From Pseudomonas corrugata (GTDB lineage Bacteria; Pseudomonadota; Gammaproteobacteria; Pseudomonadales; Pseudomonadaceae): a stretch of DNA of 64,000 bases. The DNA lies in the NCBI RefSeq assembly GCF_001269905.1, contig NZ_LHVK01000003.1, positions 434,001 through 498,000 of the forward strand, in the 5' to 3' direction. A program made the position numbers and the translations under genes. Shown piece after piece: positions 28,604-38,687 of this stretch; the first letter of the stretch is position 1; each line of letters begins with the position of its first letter. The notes under the pieces were generated by a model. That model had not been told where the DNA came from. It did no database searches and saw nothing but the letters and a program-made list of their open reading frames with translations.

Positions 28604-29074
28604 ATGATTACCCTGAAACTCAATGGACAAGACCATCAACTGGATGTGACCGAGGACATGCCGCTGCTGTGGGCTATCCGGGATGTCGCTGGGTACAACG
28701 GCACTAAATTCGGCTGCGGCATGGGCCTGTGCGGCGCGTGCACCATCCACATCGACGGCGCTCCGGCGCGCAGTTGCATCACGCCGATAGGCTCGGTGCA
28801 GGGGCAGAACGTCAGCACCATCGACGCGCTGCATGCCGACCCGGTTGGACAGGTCGTGCAAAAGGCCTGGCTCGATACCGCCGTGGCCCAATGTGGTTAC
28901 TGCCAGGGTGGGCAGATCATGTCCGCCACCGCCTTGCTCAAGAGCAACCCCAACCCGAGCGATGAGCAGATCGAGGAAGCCATGGTCGGCAATATCTGCC
29001 GCTGCGGGACGTATAACCGGATCAAGACTGCGATCCGCCAGGCTTCCACGCACCTGAAGGAGGCCAAGGCATGA
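28604..29074 (+). CDS. iorA: (2Fe-2S) subunit of a molybdenum hydroxylase
   Basis: 156-aa small subunit of an isoquinoline-1-oxidoreductase/aldehyde-oxidase type enzyme. It carries two [2Fe-2S] clusters: a plant-ferredoxin type (CGMGLCGACTIHIDGAPARSC) and a helical C-terminal one (CGYCQGGQIM and CRCGTY). The ATG at 28604 is preferred to the GTG two codons earlier. There is no signal peptide, so any export would be together with the large subunit. Its end overlaps the large-subunit start by four bases. The iorA symbol is by family only; the substrate is unknown. Confidence 0.9.
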   Translation: MITLKLNGQDHQLDVTEDMPLLWAIRDVAGYNGTKFGCGMGLCGACTIHIDGAPARSCITPIGSVQGQNVSTIDALHADPVGQVVQKAWLDTAVAQCGYCQGGQIMSATALLKSNPNPSDEQIEEAMVGNICRCGTYNRIKTAIRQASTHLKEAKA

Positions 29075-31386
29075 GCCGTTTGCCCAATGATTTCGTGCTG
29101 AGCAATCTCAGTCGACGTGGCTTCCTCAAGGGTGCGAGCGCCACCGGTGTGCTGGTGTTGGCCGCCAGTTGGGGCATGCCGGATGCCTTTGCCGAGGAAA
29201 AGAAATTCGGTGCCGAGGGCATGCCCCATGGCGCGGTTGATGACCCGAAGGTGTACGTGAGCATTGCCGCCGATGGCAGCGTGACGGTGATCTGCAACCG
29301 TTCGGAAATGGGCCAGGGTGTGCGCACCAGCCTCAGCATGGTGGTGGCCGATGAACTGGACGCCGACTGGGCATTGGTGAAGGTGCAGCAGGCGCCGGCC
29401 GATGAGGCACGTTTCGGCAACCAGGACACCGACGGCTCGCGCAGCATGCGCCACTGGTACGAGCCGATGCGCCGTTGCGGTGCCGCCGCCCGGACCATGC
29501 TGGAGCAGGCCGCCGCGGCCCAATGGAACGTTCCGGTGGGTGAATGCCATGCCCAGTTGCATAACGTGGTGCACCAGCCTTCCGGTCGGAAACTGGGCTA
29601 CGGGGCATTGGCCGCCGCAGCCAGCGCCTTGCCGGTGCCTGCCCGTGATAGCTTGCGCCTCAAGCAACCTGCCGAGTTTCGCTACATTGGCAAGGAGGCG
29701 AGCCGGGCCATCGACGGTGCGGACGTCGTCAACGGTCGCGCCGTGTTCGGCGCCGATGTGCATTTGGACGGCATGCTTTATGCGGTCGTGGCGCGCCCAC
29801 CGGTCTATGGCGGCAAGGTCAGAAGCGTGGATGACCGCGCGGCGCTGAAAGTACCGGGCGTGGTCAAAGTGGTGCAGATCGAAGGGCGTCCGCTACCCTC
29901 GGAGTTCCAGCCCCTGGGGGGCGTGGCGGTGGTGGCGAAGAATACCTGGGCCGCGATCAAGGGGCGCGACGCGCTGAAAATCGAGTGGGATGACGGTCCG
30001 AATGCCGCTTATGACTCGATCGCCTATCGCAAGGAGCTTGAGGCTGCGGCTCTCAAGCCCGGAAAAGTCCTGCGCAGCACCGGTGACCTCGACGATGCGC
30101 TGGCGAAGGCCGATTCGACCCTGGAAGCCTCGTATTACCTGCCGCACCTGTCCCAGTCACCGATGGAACCGATGGTGGCCATTGCCCGGTTCAAGGACGG
30201 CCACTGCGAAGCCTGGGCACCGAGCCAGGCGCCACAGGTGACCCGAGAGCGCGTCGCCGAACGATTGGGAATCCCTTTTGACAAGGTCACGATCAATATC
30301 ACGCTGCTGGGTGGCGGTTTTGGCCGCAAATCCAAGCCTGACTTCGTCGTCGAGGCGGCGGTGCTGGCCAAGGAGTTTGCGGGCCAGGCAATTCGGGTGC
30401 AGTGGACTCGTGAGGATGACATTCATCACTCGTATTTCCACACTGTATCGGCCGAATACCTCAAGGCCGGCTTGAACCGGGACGGGATGCCGTCCGGCTG
30501 GCTGCATCGAACCGTAGCGCCGAGCATCACCGCGCTGTTTGCGCCGAATATGGTCCACGAGGCACCATTCGAAGTAGGTATGGGCCTGACCAACATGGCC
30601 TACGCCATCCCCAATCTGCGCCTGGAGAACCCCGAAGCGGTGGCTCACACCCGGGTGGGTTGGTACCGCTCGGTGTCGAACATTCCTCACGGTTTTGCCA
30701 TCCAGAGCTTTATCGACGAATTGGCCCACAAGGCCGGCCAGGATCCGCTGAAGTACCACCTCAAGTTGCTCGGCCCGGATCGCGAGATCGACCCGCGTAC
30801 CTTGAATGAAGACTGGAACTACGGTGAATCCCCCGAGCGCTATCCCATCGATACGGCGCGGATCCGCACCGTGCTGGAAACCGCTGCCAAGGCGGCCGGT
30901 TGGGGACAGAAACTGCCCAAGGGCCGTGGCCTGGGGCTGGCAGTTCATTACAGCTTCGTCACCTACGTGGCGGCCGCCATTGAAGTGGAGGTCAAGGAGG
31001 ACGGCACGGTGATCGTGCACAAGGCGAACATCGCCGTCGATTGCGGCCCGCAGATCAACCCCGAGCGCATCCGCTCCCAGTTCGAAGGCGCCTGCGTCAT
31101 GGGCCTGGGCAATGCGATGGTGGGGGAGATCAGTTTCAAGGATGGCAAGGTCCAGCAGGACAACTTCCACATGTATGAAGTGGCGCGCATGTCCCTGGCG
31201 CCCAAGGAAGTGGCGGTGCACCTGGTCACGCCACCAGGCGAGGTGCCGTTGGGCGGTGTCGGTGAGCCAGGGGTGCCGCCGATTGCGCCGGCGCTGTGCA
31301 ATGCGATTTTCGCCGCCACCGGCCAGCGTATCCGCAACCTGCCGGTACGCTATCAGTTGCAAGGCTGGCAGCAGGCCAAGGCTTGA
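29071..31386 (+). CDS. iorB: Molybdopterin-binding large subunit (IorB-like)
   Basis: 771-aa catalytic subunit of the xanthine oxidase family. A Tat-type N-terminus (SRRGFLKGASATGVLVLAAS, ending near ADAFA-like PDAFAEE) predicts a periplasmic enzyme. Landmarks are EMGQGVRTSLSMVVADELD, MEPMVAIARF, LLGGGFGRKSKPDF and, near the C-terminus, GGVGEPGVPPIAPAL with the active-site Glu. Family members hydroxylate N-heterocycles or oxidise aldehydes; the substrate is not deducible. No cytochrome c subunit gene follows, although periplasmic relatives often have one. Confidence 0.9.
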   Translation: MSRLPNDFVLSNLSRRGFLKGASATGVLVLAASWGMPDAFAEEKKFGAEGMPHGAVDDPKVYVSIAADGSVTVICNRSEMGQGVRTSLSMVVADELDADWALVKVQQAPADEARFGNQDTDGSRSMRHWYEPMRRCGAAARTMLEQAAAAQWNVPVGECHAQLHNVVHQPSGRKLGYGALAAAASALPVPARDSLRLKQPAEFRYIGKEASRAIDGADVVNGRAVFGADVHLDGMLYAVVARPPVYGGKVRSVDDRAALKVPGVVKVVQIEGRPLPSEFQPLGGVAVVAKNTWAAIKGRDALKIEWDDGPNAAYDSIAYRKELEAAALKPGKVLRSTGDLDDALAKADSTLEASYYLPHLSQSPMEPMVAIARFKDGHCEAWAPSQAPQVTRERVAERLGIPFDKVTINITLLGGGFGRKSKPDFVVEAAVLAKEFAGQAIRVQWTREDDIHHSYFHTVSAEYLKAGLNRDGMPSGWLHRTVAPSITALFAPNMVHEAPFEVGMGLTNMAYAIPNLRLENPEAVAHTRVGWYRSVSNIPHGFAIQSFIDELAHKAGQDPLKYHLKLLGPDREIDPRTLNEDWNYGESPERYPIDTARIRTVLETAAKAAGWGQKLPKGRGLGLAVHYSFVTYVAAAIEVEVKEDGTVIVHKANIAVDCGPQINPERIRSQFEGACVMGLGNAMVGEISFKDGKVQQDNFHMYEVARMSLAPKEVAVHLVTPPGEVPLGGVGEPGVPPIAPALCNAIFAATGQRIRNLPVRYQLQGWQQAKA

Positions 31387-32357
31387 TGGACAGCGTTGAC
31401 CTGAACGTCCTGCGTAGCGTGCTCCAGTGGCGCCGCGCCGGGCAGCGCGTGGTGTTGTTCACGGTGGTTCAGGCCTGGGGCACCGCGCCAAGACCTCCGG
31501 GGGCTATGCTCGCCTTGCGCGAAGACGGGGTGGTGATCGGTTCGGTGTCGGGCGGTTGTGTCGAGGATGACCTGATTGCCCGATTGCATGACGGCCGCAT
31601 CCCGGCGGACGGTCTGCCGGTGCAGATGATCACCTACGGCGTCACCCGCGAGGAGGCGGCGCGCTTTGGTTTGCCGTGTGGCGGTACCTTGCGCCTGACG
31701 GAAGAGCGTGTCGGTGACCCGCAATGGGTCGCCGAACTGCTGGAGCGTTGTGAAGCCCATCAGATTGTCGCCCGTGAGCTGAGCATTGCCACCGGCCATG
31801 TGGTGTTGACGCCCGCCAGCAAGAGCGACGTGCTGGTTTTCGATGGACGGACCCTGCGCGCCATCTACGGGCCACGTTGGCGGTTGTTGTTGATCGGAGC
31901 CGGGCAATTGTCGCGCTATGTCGCTGAAATGGCCCGGTTACTGGACTTCGAAGTGCTGATCTGCGATCCGCGCAAGGAATTCGTCTACGGCTGGGAAGAA
32001 CAGCACGGCCGCTTCGTCTCGGGGATGCCCGACGAAGCAGTGTTGAATATCCAGACCGACGAGCGCACGGCGATCGTTGCCCTGACTCATGATCCGCGCC
32101 TGGACGACATGGCCTTGCTGACCGCCCTGGATTCCCCGGCTTTTTATGTGGGGGCCCTGGGATCGCGGGTCAACAGTCGGAAGCGCCGGGACAACCTGCT
32201 TCAGCTAGGCTTGTCAGCACAGGCCATTGAGCGGCTGCATGGTCCGATCGGCCTGCACATCGGCAGCCACACCCCGGCGGAAATCGCCTTGTCGCTGCTG
32301 GCCGAAATCGTGGCGATCAAGAACGGCGTCGAACTGCGGCAGAAGAAGCCGTTGTAG
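31386..32357 (+). CDS. xdhC: XdhC-family molybdenum cofactor chaperone
   Basis: 323 aa. The N-terminal XdhC/CoxI domain (APRPPGAMLALREDGVVIGS, GGCVEDDLI) is followed by a Rossmann-like C-terminal domain (LLLIGAGQLSRYVAEMARLL, DPRLDDMALLTAL, GALGSRVNSRKR). XdhC binds and sulfurates the molybdenum cofactor and inserts it into hydroxylases. The ATG at 31386 overlaps the iorB stop; the frame is open upstream inside iorB. The context fits a dedicated maturation factor for the preceding enzyme. Confidence 0.9.
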   Translation: MDSVDLNVLRSVLQWRRAGQRVVLFTVVQAWGTAPRPPGAMLALREDGVVIGSVSGGCVEDDLIARLHDGRIPADGLPVQMITYGVTREEAARFGLPCGGTLRLTEERVGDPQWVAELLERCEAHQIVARELSIATGHVVLTPASKSDVLVFDGRTLRAIYGPRWRLLLIGAGQLSRYVAEMARLLDFEVLICDPRKEFVYGWEEQHGRFVSGMPDEAVLNIQTDERTAIVALTHDPRLDDMALLTALDSPAFYVGALGSRVNSRKRRDNLLQLGLSAQAIERLHGPIGLHIGSHTPAEIALSLLAEIVAIKNGVELRQKKPL

Positions 32358-32383
32358 GCCGTGGGTAGGGACAAGGAGGGCGC

Positions 32384-32977
32384 ATGAGCGGATCTATTGG
32401 CGTGATCATTGTCGCGGCCGGACTGGGCAGCCGTTTTCGTCAGATTGCCGGTTCCGACAAGGATAAGTTATTGGCTGACTGCACGGGGCGTGACGGCGCC
32501 GTCCGCTCAGTGATTGAGCAGGTGCTGTTGAATCTGCCAGCTTCCCTGGAAAAGCGGCTGCTGGTGACGCGCGGAGGGCGCCCACAGGCCATTCGCATGG
32601 CCCAGGCCTATGGATGCGAGGTCGTCGAACTGGACTCCCCCGGCCTGGGAGACAGCATCGCAGCGGGTGTCCAGGCATGCCCGGACCTGGCTGGCTGGTT
32701 GATTGTGCTGGCTGACATGCCATTTATTCTGCCGTCCAGCATCGAACGGGTGGCGGCGGGAACTGCCGAGGATGGCATCTGCGTGCCGGTTCATGAGGGT
32801 GAATATGGGCATCCCGTAGGGTTTGGCCGCGAGTTTGGCCCGAAATTGATGGCGCTGACCGGCGATCGTGGTGCGAAGGTATTGTTTACCGGGGCGCGAG
32901 TGGTCGAGATTACGGTTGACGATCCTGGTGTGGTTTGGGATGTGGATGTGCCTGAGGCTTTGAATTTCCAGCAATAA
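32384..32977 (+). CDS. MobA/MocA-like nucleotidyltransferase
   Basis: 197 aa. The NTP-transferase start IGVIIVAAGLGSRFRQ, the metal site VLADMPFILPSSIE and the segment GHPVGFGREFGPKLMAL mark the MobA-like family. In molybdenum hydroxylase operons this type is generally the CTP:molybdopterin cytidylyltransferase (MocA), which makes the cytosine dinucleotide cofactor. A strong AAGGAGGGC ribosome site lies before the ATG. It is the fourth and last gene of the ior-like module. Confidence 0.85.
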   Translation: MSGSIGVIIVAAGLGSRFRQIAGSDKDKLLADCTGRDGAVRSVIEQVLLNLPASLEKRLLVTRGGRPQAIRMAQAYGCEVVELDSPGLGDSIAAGVQACPDLAGWLIVLADMPFILPSSIERVAAGTAEDGICVPVHEGEYGHPVGFGREFGPKLMALTGDRGAKVLFTGARVVEITVDDPGVVWDVDVPEALNFQQ

Positions 32978-32996
32978 CATTGATGTTGAATGGGCT

Positions 32997-33098
32997 GCCG
33001 CTATCGCGAGCGGGCTCGCTCCCACATTTTCCTGCGGTGGGTTGAGAATTTTTGATCGACGCAGATCTCTTGTGGGAGCGAGCCTGCTCGCGATGACG
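32997..33098. repeat. REPIN (inverted REP pair)
   Basis: Inverted REP GCTATCGCGAGCGGGCTCGC and flanks (32997-33026), then a forward REP (33071-33098), separated by about 44 bases. It sits between the ior-like operon and the rne terminator. Confidence 0.88.
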
Positions 33099-33119
33099 AC
33101 CTGATAGTCGACACGAAAT

Positions 33120-33155
33120 AAAAAGCCCCGCCTGGCATTACCAAGCGGGGCTTTT
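33120..33155. terminator. Bidirectional terminator at the rne 3' end
   Basis: AAAAAGCCCCGC (33120-33131) pairs with GCGGGGCTTTTT (33144-33155). It lies 15 bases from the rne stop codon and also faces the plus-strand ior-like operon. Confidence 0.9.
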
Positions 33156-33170
33156 TATTGGGCTATGGAA

Positions 33171-36100
33171 TCAGGCGTGAGGCTTGGGCTCGTGCTCTTT
33201 TTCCATTGGGGCGCGATGAGGTGTGACTTCCTCAGCTTCAGCGGAAGGCTGAGCTTCGTCGGTCACCGGCGCCGATTCGATCGGAGCTGGTTCGGCTGCG
33301 GTTTCAGTCACCGGGGCTGGAGTTGCCTCGACTACTTCCACTGCGGGGGCCGGCTCGGCAACGGACGCCTGGGCGGCAGCCTCTTCGGCTTCCTTCTGCA
33401 GGCGCTCGGCTTCACGCTTGCGACGACGCACTTCACGCGGGTCGTTTGGAGCGCGACCGTTCGCGGTCAAGGCGCTGGCGGGAGCAGGCTCCTCGACGGG
33501 GGCCGGTGCTTCGACAACCACCGGGGCTTCAACCACTGGCGCTGGCTCGACCACTGCAGGCTCGGCTGCCTTGACAGGCTCTGGCATCGGCTCTGGCTCG
33601 ACCACCGGTGCCGGTGCGGCAGGTTCCGGGTTCCAGTTGAACGCGGTCTGCTCTTCGCGCACAGGTGTCGGTGCTTTTTCCTCGGCGTCCGTTTCAACAG
33701 CAGCTTCAACGGAAGTTTCTGCTGCCACCGCCGGCTGTTCGACGACCGGTGCAGGCTCGACGGCAGCTTCAGGCTGGGCTTCAGGAGCTGGTGCAATTTC
33801 CACTTCTGGCGAGGCCGTCACTTGCACAGCGGTAGTAGCTTCGACCACCGGCGTTTCAACCGGCGCATCTTCTACCGCAGCGGTAGCGCGTTCGGCCTGT
33901 TCGTTGGCCTGGGCTTCGGCTGGAGCGCTGACCGTGCTGCTGGCAACTGCCGCGGTCACTGCCAGGCCGGCGGCCAGGTCTGCTGTGCTTGGCGCTTCGG
34001 TGGATTCGGACTCTTCCGAGCCTTCGATCACATTACCGTTGGCATCACGCTGACGCTCACGACGGTTGCTGCGACGACGCTGGCCACGGGAGCGGCGGCG
34101 TGGACGATCACCTTCGGCGTTATCCTGGCCGTCTTCCTGCAGTTGCTCTTCGGCGTTCAGCACTTCCTCTTCGCTGGTAGCGGCGGCGGTCTGCTCGGCG
34201 CGTGGTTGACGCTCTTCACGCGGAGGGCGTGGTGCGCGCTCTTCGCGAGGCTGGCGAGCCGGACGCTCTTCAGCGTTGGTGGCAGCGGCCGGGGCGGCAT
34301 CCAGGGGCTCGCGCAGTTCGCGAACACGTTCTTCACGCTCGCCACGCGGCTTGCGATCCTCACGTGGAGCCCGCGGTTGACGCTCTTCACGCGGCGGGCG
34401 TGGAGCGCGTTCTTCGCGGGCTACGGCCGGCACTTCCTCACGGGCTTCGCGAGGCTGGCGCTCTTCACGAGGCTCACGTGGTGCACGCTCTTCACGCGGT
34501 GCACGTTCTTCGCGTGGCTTGCGCTCTTCGTCACGACGACCGTTGCGGTTGCGGGTCTGCTGGCGACCGTTACGGCGTTCTTCGTTGCGGGCAGGACGCT
34601 CGGTGGCGGCAGGCTTGGCAACCACGGCTGGTGCGGCAGGCTCTTCCTTGGTCGCGAACAGGCTGACCAGAGACTTCACCAGGCCCTTGAACAGGCTTGG
34701 CTCAGGTGCAGCAACCGGAGCCGGTGCCGGTGCGACGACTTCGGTCGGAACCGGAGCATTGGCGCGGGCAGGGGCAGTCTTCACAGCGGCTTCCTGGCGG
34801 ACCAGGGTGCGGGTGGCGGCAGCCGGCTGGACTTCTTCCACTTCGGCTGCGGCAGCGGCGATCTCGTAGCTGGACTGGTTGTTGTGGGCTTCCGGGCTGT
34901 CGTCGCGCAGGCGCTGGACTTCGAAATGCGGCGTCTCGAGGTGATCGTTCGGCAGGATGACGATTCGGGCCCGGGTGCGCAGCTCGATCTTGGTAATCGA
35001 GTTGCGCTTTTCGTTGAGCAGGAACGCTGCCACCGGGATCGGCACCTGGGCGCGGACTTCGGCGGTGCGGTCTTTCAAGGCTTCTTCTTCGATCAGGCGC
35101 AGGATCGCCAGGGACAGCGACTCGACGTCACGGATGATGCCGGTGCCGTTGCAGCGTGGGCAGACGATGCCGCTGCTTTCGCCCAGGGACGGACGCAGAC
35201 GCTGACGGGACATTTCCAGCAGGCCGAAGCGCGAGATGCGACCGACCTGTACACGGGCGCGGTCGGCTTCCAGGCACTCACGGACCTTTTCTTCCACGGC
35301 GCGCTGGTTCTTGGCCGGGGTCATGTCGATGAAGTCGATGACGATCAGGCCGCCGATGTCGCGCAGGCGCAACTGACGGGCGATTTCTTCGGCCGCTTCA
35401 AGGTTGGTCTGCAGGGCGGTTTCTTCGATGTCGCTGCCTTTGGTGGCGCGCGCCGAGTTGATGTCGATGGACACCAGGGCTTCGGTCGGATCGATGACGA
35501 TGGAACCGCCGGACGGCAGCTCGACGACGCGCTGGAAAGCGGTCTCGATCTGGCTTTCGATCTGGAAACGGTTGAACAGCGGAACGCTGTCTTCATAGAG
35601 CTTGATCTTGCTGGCGTACTGCGGCATCACCTGGCGGATGAAGGTCAGGGCTTCGTCCTGGGCTTCAACGCTGTCGATCAGCACTTCGCCGATGTCCTGG
35701 CGCAGGTAATCGCGGATGGCGCGGATGATGACGTTGCTTTCCTGGTAGATCAGGAACGGCGCGGAGCGATCCAGCGAGGCTTCCTTGATGGCCGTCCACA
35801 GCTGCAGCAGGTAGTCGAGGTCCCATTGCATTTCTTCGCTGCTGCGGCCAAGGCCGGCAGTGCGCACGATCAGGCCCATGTCGGCCGGGGCAACCAGGCC
35901 GTTGAGGGCTTCACGCAGTTCGTTGCGCTCTTCGCCTTCGATGCGGCGGGAGATGCCGCCGGCACGCGGGTTGTTCGGCATCAGGACCAGGTAACGGCCG
36001 GCCAGGCTGATGAAGGTGGTCAGGGCAGCGCCCTTGTTGCCACGTTCTTCTTTTTCGACCTGGACGATGACTTCCTGGCCTTCGCTCAGGACGTCCTTGA

Positions 36101-36362
36101 TGTTGACGCGGCCTTCAGGGGCTTTCTTGAAGTATTCGCGGGAGATTTCTTTGAGGGGCAGGAAGCCGTGGCGCTCGGAGCCGAAATCGACAAAGGCAGC
36201 CTCAAGGCTTGGTTCGATGCGAGTAATCCGGCCTTTATAGATGTTGGCCTTCTTCTGCTCGCGTGCACCGGATTCGATATCCAGGTCGTAGAGGCGCTGG
36301 CCGTCTACCAGTGCAACACGCAACTCTTCGGGTTGAGTTGCGTTAATCAGCATTCTTTTCAT
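33171..36362 (-). CDS. rne: Ribonuclease E
   Basis: 1063-aa essential endoribonuclease and degradosome scaffold. The catalytic half (1 to ~510) starts [10 protein letters not shown], with the S1 domain at ~38-120, DNase-I-like residues Asp300 (SIDINSARA) and Asp343 (VIDFIDM), and the zinc-link CPRC at 401-404. The C-terminal half (~510-1063) is low complexity: Arg/Glu/Pro repeats of the [10 protein letters not shown] type, a [12 protein letters not shown] basic patch, then long Ala/Pro/Glu/Val stretches. Such regions bind RNA and degradosome partners. The ATG at 36362 matches the family; 16 upstream in-frame codons were rejected. The gene is divergent from rluC. Confidence 0.97.
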   Translation of the reverse strand: MKRMLINATQPEELRVALVDGQRLYDLDIESGAREQKKANIYKGRITRIEPSLEAAFVDFGSERHGFLPLKEISREYFKKAPEGRVNIKDVLSEGQEVIVQVEKEERGNKGAALTTFISLAGRYLVLMPNNPRAGGISRRIEGEERNELREALNGLVAPADMGLIVRTAGLGRSSEEMQWDLDYLLQLWTAIKEASLDRSAPFLIYQESNVIIRAIRDYLRQDIGEVLIDSVEAQDEALTFIRQVMPQYASKIKLYEDSVPLFNRFQIESQIETAFQRVVELPSGGSIVIDPTEALVSIDINSARATKGSDIEETALQTNLEAAEEIARQLRLRDIGGLIVIDFIDMTPAKNQRAVEEKVRECLEADRARVQVGRISRFGLLEMSRQRLRPSLGESSGIVCPRCNGTGIIRDVESLSLAILRLIEEEALKDRTAEVRAQVPIPVAAFLLNEKRNSITKIELRTRARIVILPNDHLETPHFEVQRLRDDSPEAHNNQSSYEIAAAAAEVEEVQPAAATRTLVRQEAAVKTAPARANAPVPTEVVAPAPAPVAAPEPSLFKGLVKSLVSLFATKEEPAAPAVVAKPAATERPARNEERRNGRQQTRNRNGRRDEERKPREERAPREERAPREPREERQPREAREEVPAVAREERAPRPPREERQPRAPREDRKPRGEREERVRELREPLDAAPAAATNAEERPARQPREERAPRPPREERQPRAEQTAAATSEEEVLNAEEQLQEDGQDNAEGDRPRRRSRGQRRRSNRRERQRDANGNVIEGSEESESTEAPSTADLAAGLAVTAAVASSTVSAPAEAQANEQAERATAAVEDAPVETPVVEATTAVQVTASPEVEIAPAPEAQPEAAVEPAPVVEQPAVAAETSVEAAVETDAEEKAPTPVREEQTAFNWNPEPAAPAPVVEPEPMPEPVKAAEPAVVEPAPVVEAPVVVEAPAPVEEPAPASALTANGRAPNDPREVRRRKREAERLQKEAEEAAAQASVAEPAPAVEVVEATPAPVTETAAEPAPIESAPVTDEAQPSAEAEEVTPHRAPMEKEHEPKPHA

Positions 36363-36994
36363 GTAGTACCGTCGGTTTCCGGGCTGCCGGAAACGGCGTT
36401 CGGCACACACGACTTCTCACGGTCGGTGTCAGGTGCGTCATGGAAGTGGCTGACCACTCCAGTGTCCAGCGAGTTCGGCCCAATGATGGCGAAGTCGCGA
36501 CGGACGCGTCCTGCTTGCTGGTACTCAAGCACTCAGTCAGGAGGAGGAATCAACCGGCGTCTGTGGACGAGATGAAGCGTCTGAAACAAGCCTAGTGCTA
36601 CACAGTCCGACGGTTGTACATCTCCACCCTACACGTATCCCTGATAATTCGGGTGCTGCCGCGCGCAGAATCCGCAGCGGGTTGGCATTTACCGTGAGCT
36701 CCGGAAGGGGAGGTCACGCATCATGGCTAAATTAGGCGTTGTTTCCGAAGCTTTCGCCCGGGGTCGCTAGCAACTGACTGCACTTTGTGAACTGGCCGTG
36801 AATGTGGCGCGCAAGGCGAGTGAAAACTCTGCTTTGCGGCGTATTTCAGGCCTCATGTCACCTGCGCTCGTTACACCTGCTAACTCACCGAATCGTGGCA
36901 AAAGCCCCGTAGGACGGCCTCTCGTCCTCGTGAATTGCGTTGGTCAGGGCCGGTTTTTGACCGTTAGTCCGCTGTCCAGCCACTTTTGGCGGCG
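36363..36994 (-). other. Long 5' leader of rne
   Basis: If the promoter at 37001-37029 is used, rne mRNA carries a leader of about 630 bases. It contains several perfect stems, for example AGGACG-GCCTCT-CGTCCT at 36910-36927. In E. coli the rne leader is also long and mediates autoregulation by RNase E cleavage; the same role here is inferred. No gene is supported in this stretch on either strand. Confidence 0.55.
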
Positions 36995-37000
36995 TTCGCG

Positions 37001-37029
37001 ACTATAGCAGCAATGATTAAGTGCTTCAA
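37001..37029 (-). promoter_or_regulatory. Sigma-70 promoter of rne
   Basis: Read on the minus strand: -35 TTGAAG (37029-37024), 17-base spacer, -10 TATAGT (37006-37001). Predicted transcription start near 36994. Confidence 0.72.
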
Positions 37030-37042
37030 TTCCATAAAAAAT

Positions 37043-37059
37043 TGTTATGATCGCCGCCA
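37043..37059 (+). promoter_or_regulatory. Extended -10 promoter of rluC
   Basis: TGTTATGAT (37043-37051) is an extended -10 element without a good -35. The transcription start 7-8 bases later falls on or next to the ATG at 37059, predicting a leaderless rluC mRNA. Confidence 0.5.
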
Positions 37060-38015
37060 TGACGACTACTGCCCCTTCGACCCCGAGCGTTCAACTGCTC
37101 GAGGTCTCGCCGGAATATGCCGGCCAACGAATCGATAACTTCCTTCTCGCTCGGCTCAAGGGCGTGCCCAAGACCTTGATTTATCGCATTTTGCGCAAGG
37201 GCGAGGTGCGGGTGAACAAAGGTCGTATCAAACCTGAGTACAAGCTCCAGGCCGGCGATATCGTGCGCGTGCCGCCGGTTCGCGTGCCCGAGCGCGATGA
37301 ACCGGTGCCGGTTGCCCAGGGCCTGCTGCAGCGCCTGGAAGAGTCGATCATCTATGAAGACAAAGCGCTGATTGTGATCAACAAGCCCGCAGGCATCGCG
37401 GTTCACGGTGGCAGCGGCCTGGATTTCGGCGTGATCGAAGCCTTTCGTCAGTTGCGGCCGGACGCCAAGGAGCTGGAGTTGGTTCATCGCCTGGATCGCG
37501 ACACCTCCGGGCTGCTGATGATCGCCAAGAAACGCAGCATGCTGCGCCATTTGCACGAGCAACTGCGCGGTGACGGCATCGACAAGCGCTATATGGCTCT
37601 CGTGCGGGGGCATTGGGCGACGTCCATCAAGCAGGTCCGTGCGCCATTGCTCAAGAGTAACCTGCGCTCAGGCGAGCGCATGGTCGAGGTCAACGACGAG
37701 GGCAAGGATGCGCTCACCGTATTCAAGGTGCTGCGGCGTTTCGGTGACTTCGCCACTATGGTCGAGGCCAAGCCGGTGACCGGTCGTACCCACCAGATTC
37801 GTGTTCATACATTGCATGCCGGTCATTGCATCGCCGGTGACCCCAAATACGGGGACGACGATTTCAGCCGCGAGATCCGGGATCTGGGCGGAAAACGCCT
37901 GTTTCTTCATGCCTATATGCTCACCGTACCGCTGCCCGATGGGGGTGAGCTGAAGTTGCAGGCACCCGTGGACGCCATGTGGGCCAAGACTGTGGAGCGA
38001 TTGAGTGCGCCCTGA
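37059..38015 (+). CDS. rluC: 23S rRNA pseudouridine synthase RluC
   Basis: 318 aa. The N-terminal S4 RNA-binding domain ([18 protein letters not shown] then [16 protein letters not shown]) is followed by the RluA/RluC catalytic domain with the active-site Asp in [18 protein letters not shown] and the GRTHQIRVH motif. It makes pseudouridines 955, 2504 and 2580 in E. coli 23S rRNA. I chose the ATG at 37059 because the one at 37047 lies inside the -10 element; neither has a ribosome site. The divergent rne/rluC arrangement is conserved. Confidence 0.95.
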   Translation: MTTTAPSTPSVQLLEVSPEYAGQRIDNFLLARLKGVPKTLIYRILRKGEVRVNKGRIKPEYKLQAGDIVRVPPVRVPERDEPVPVAQGLLQRLEESIIYEDKALIVINKPAGIAVHGGSGLDFGVIEAFRQLRPDAKELELVHRLDRDTSGLLMIAKKRSMLRHLHEQLRGDGIDKRYMALVRGHWATSIKQVRAPLLKSNLRSGERMVEVNDEGKDALTVFKVLRRFGDFATMVEAKPVTGRTHQIRVHTLHAGHCIAGDPKYGDDDFSREIRDLGGKRLFLHAYMLTVPLPDGGELKLQAPVDAMWAKTVERLSAP

Positions 38016-38667
38016 CTACAAGCTCCTGATCTTCGATTGGGATGGCACCCTGGCCAATTCAATTGGTCGGATCGTGGAGTCGATGCATGTCGCGTCTGAC
38101 CGCACGGGTTTTGCCAGGCGCGATGACTTTGCGGTAAAAGGCATCATCGGTCTTGGATTGCCGGAAGCGATTCGCAGCCTGTATCCGGACATCGATGACG
38201 ATGCGCTGACGATTTTCCGCCAGCATTACGCCGACCACTACATTGCCCTGGAGGCGGAGCCGTCGCCCTTGTTCGAGGGTGTGGCAGATACGCTTGGGGC
38301 ATTGCGAGCGGAGGGTTATCACCTGGCCGTTGCCACTGGGAAAGCTCGTCGCGGACTCGATCGGGTGCTGAAGGCTCATGGCTGGGAGGATTATTTCGAT
38401 ATCACCCGTGCCGCCGATGAGACCGCCAGCAAGCCGCACCCGCTGATGCTCGAGCAGATCCTGGCGCATTGCGAGGTGCGCCCGGAGCAGGCGCTGATGG
38501 TGGGGGATTCATCGTTCGATCTGCAGATGGCTCGCAACGCCGGCATGGGTTCGGTGGCTGTCAGTTATGGCGCGCAGACGATCGAGGCGCTACGGGCGTT
38601 CGAGCCGAGACTGGCAATAGACCATTTTCCTGAGTTGCACGCCTGGCTGAGCCGGCACCCCGATTAA
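38005..38667 (+). CDS. HAD-family phosphatase
   Basis: 220-aa haloacid dehalogenase superfamily hydrolase. Motif I is [13 protein letters not shown], motif II lies around [11 protein letters not shown], and motif III/IV is [11 protein letters not shown] then [13 protein letters not shown] helical cap lies between residues ~18 and ~85. It is close to phosphoglycolate phosphatases, but the substrate is uncertain. The GTG start sits 11 bases inside rluC with GGAG ahead of it, so it is coupled to rluC. Confidence 0.9.
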   Translation: MRPDYKLLIFDWDGTLANSIGRIVESMHVASDRTGFARRDDFAVKGIIGLGLPEAIRSLYPDIDDDALTIFRQHYADHYIALEAEPSPLFEGVADTLGALRAEGYHLAVATGKARRGLDRVLKAHGWEDYFDITRAADETASKPHPLMLEQILAHCEVRPEQALMVGDSSFDLQMARNAGMGSVAVSYGAQTIEALRAFEPRLAIDHFPELHAWLSRHPD

Positions 38668-38687
38668 ATTTGTTGAAGGATGCAAGT

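Noticed and set aside
33165..36575. 1136-aa plus-strand open frame
   Set aside because: It is antisense to rne. Its low-complexity Phe/Gly/Arg composition mirrors the repeats of the RNase E tail, with no family features.
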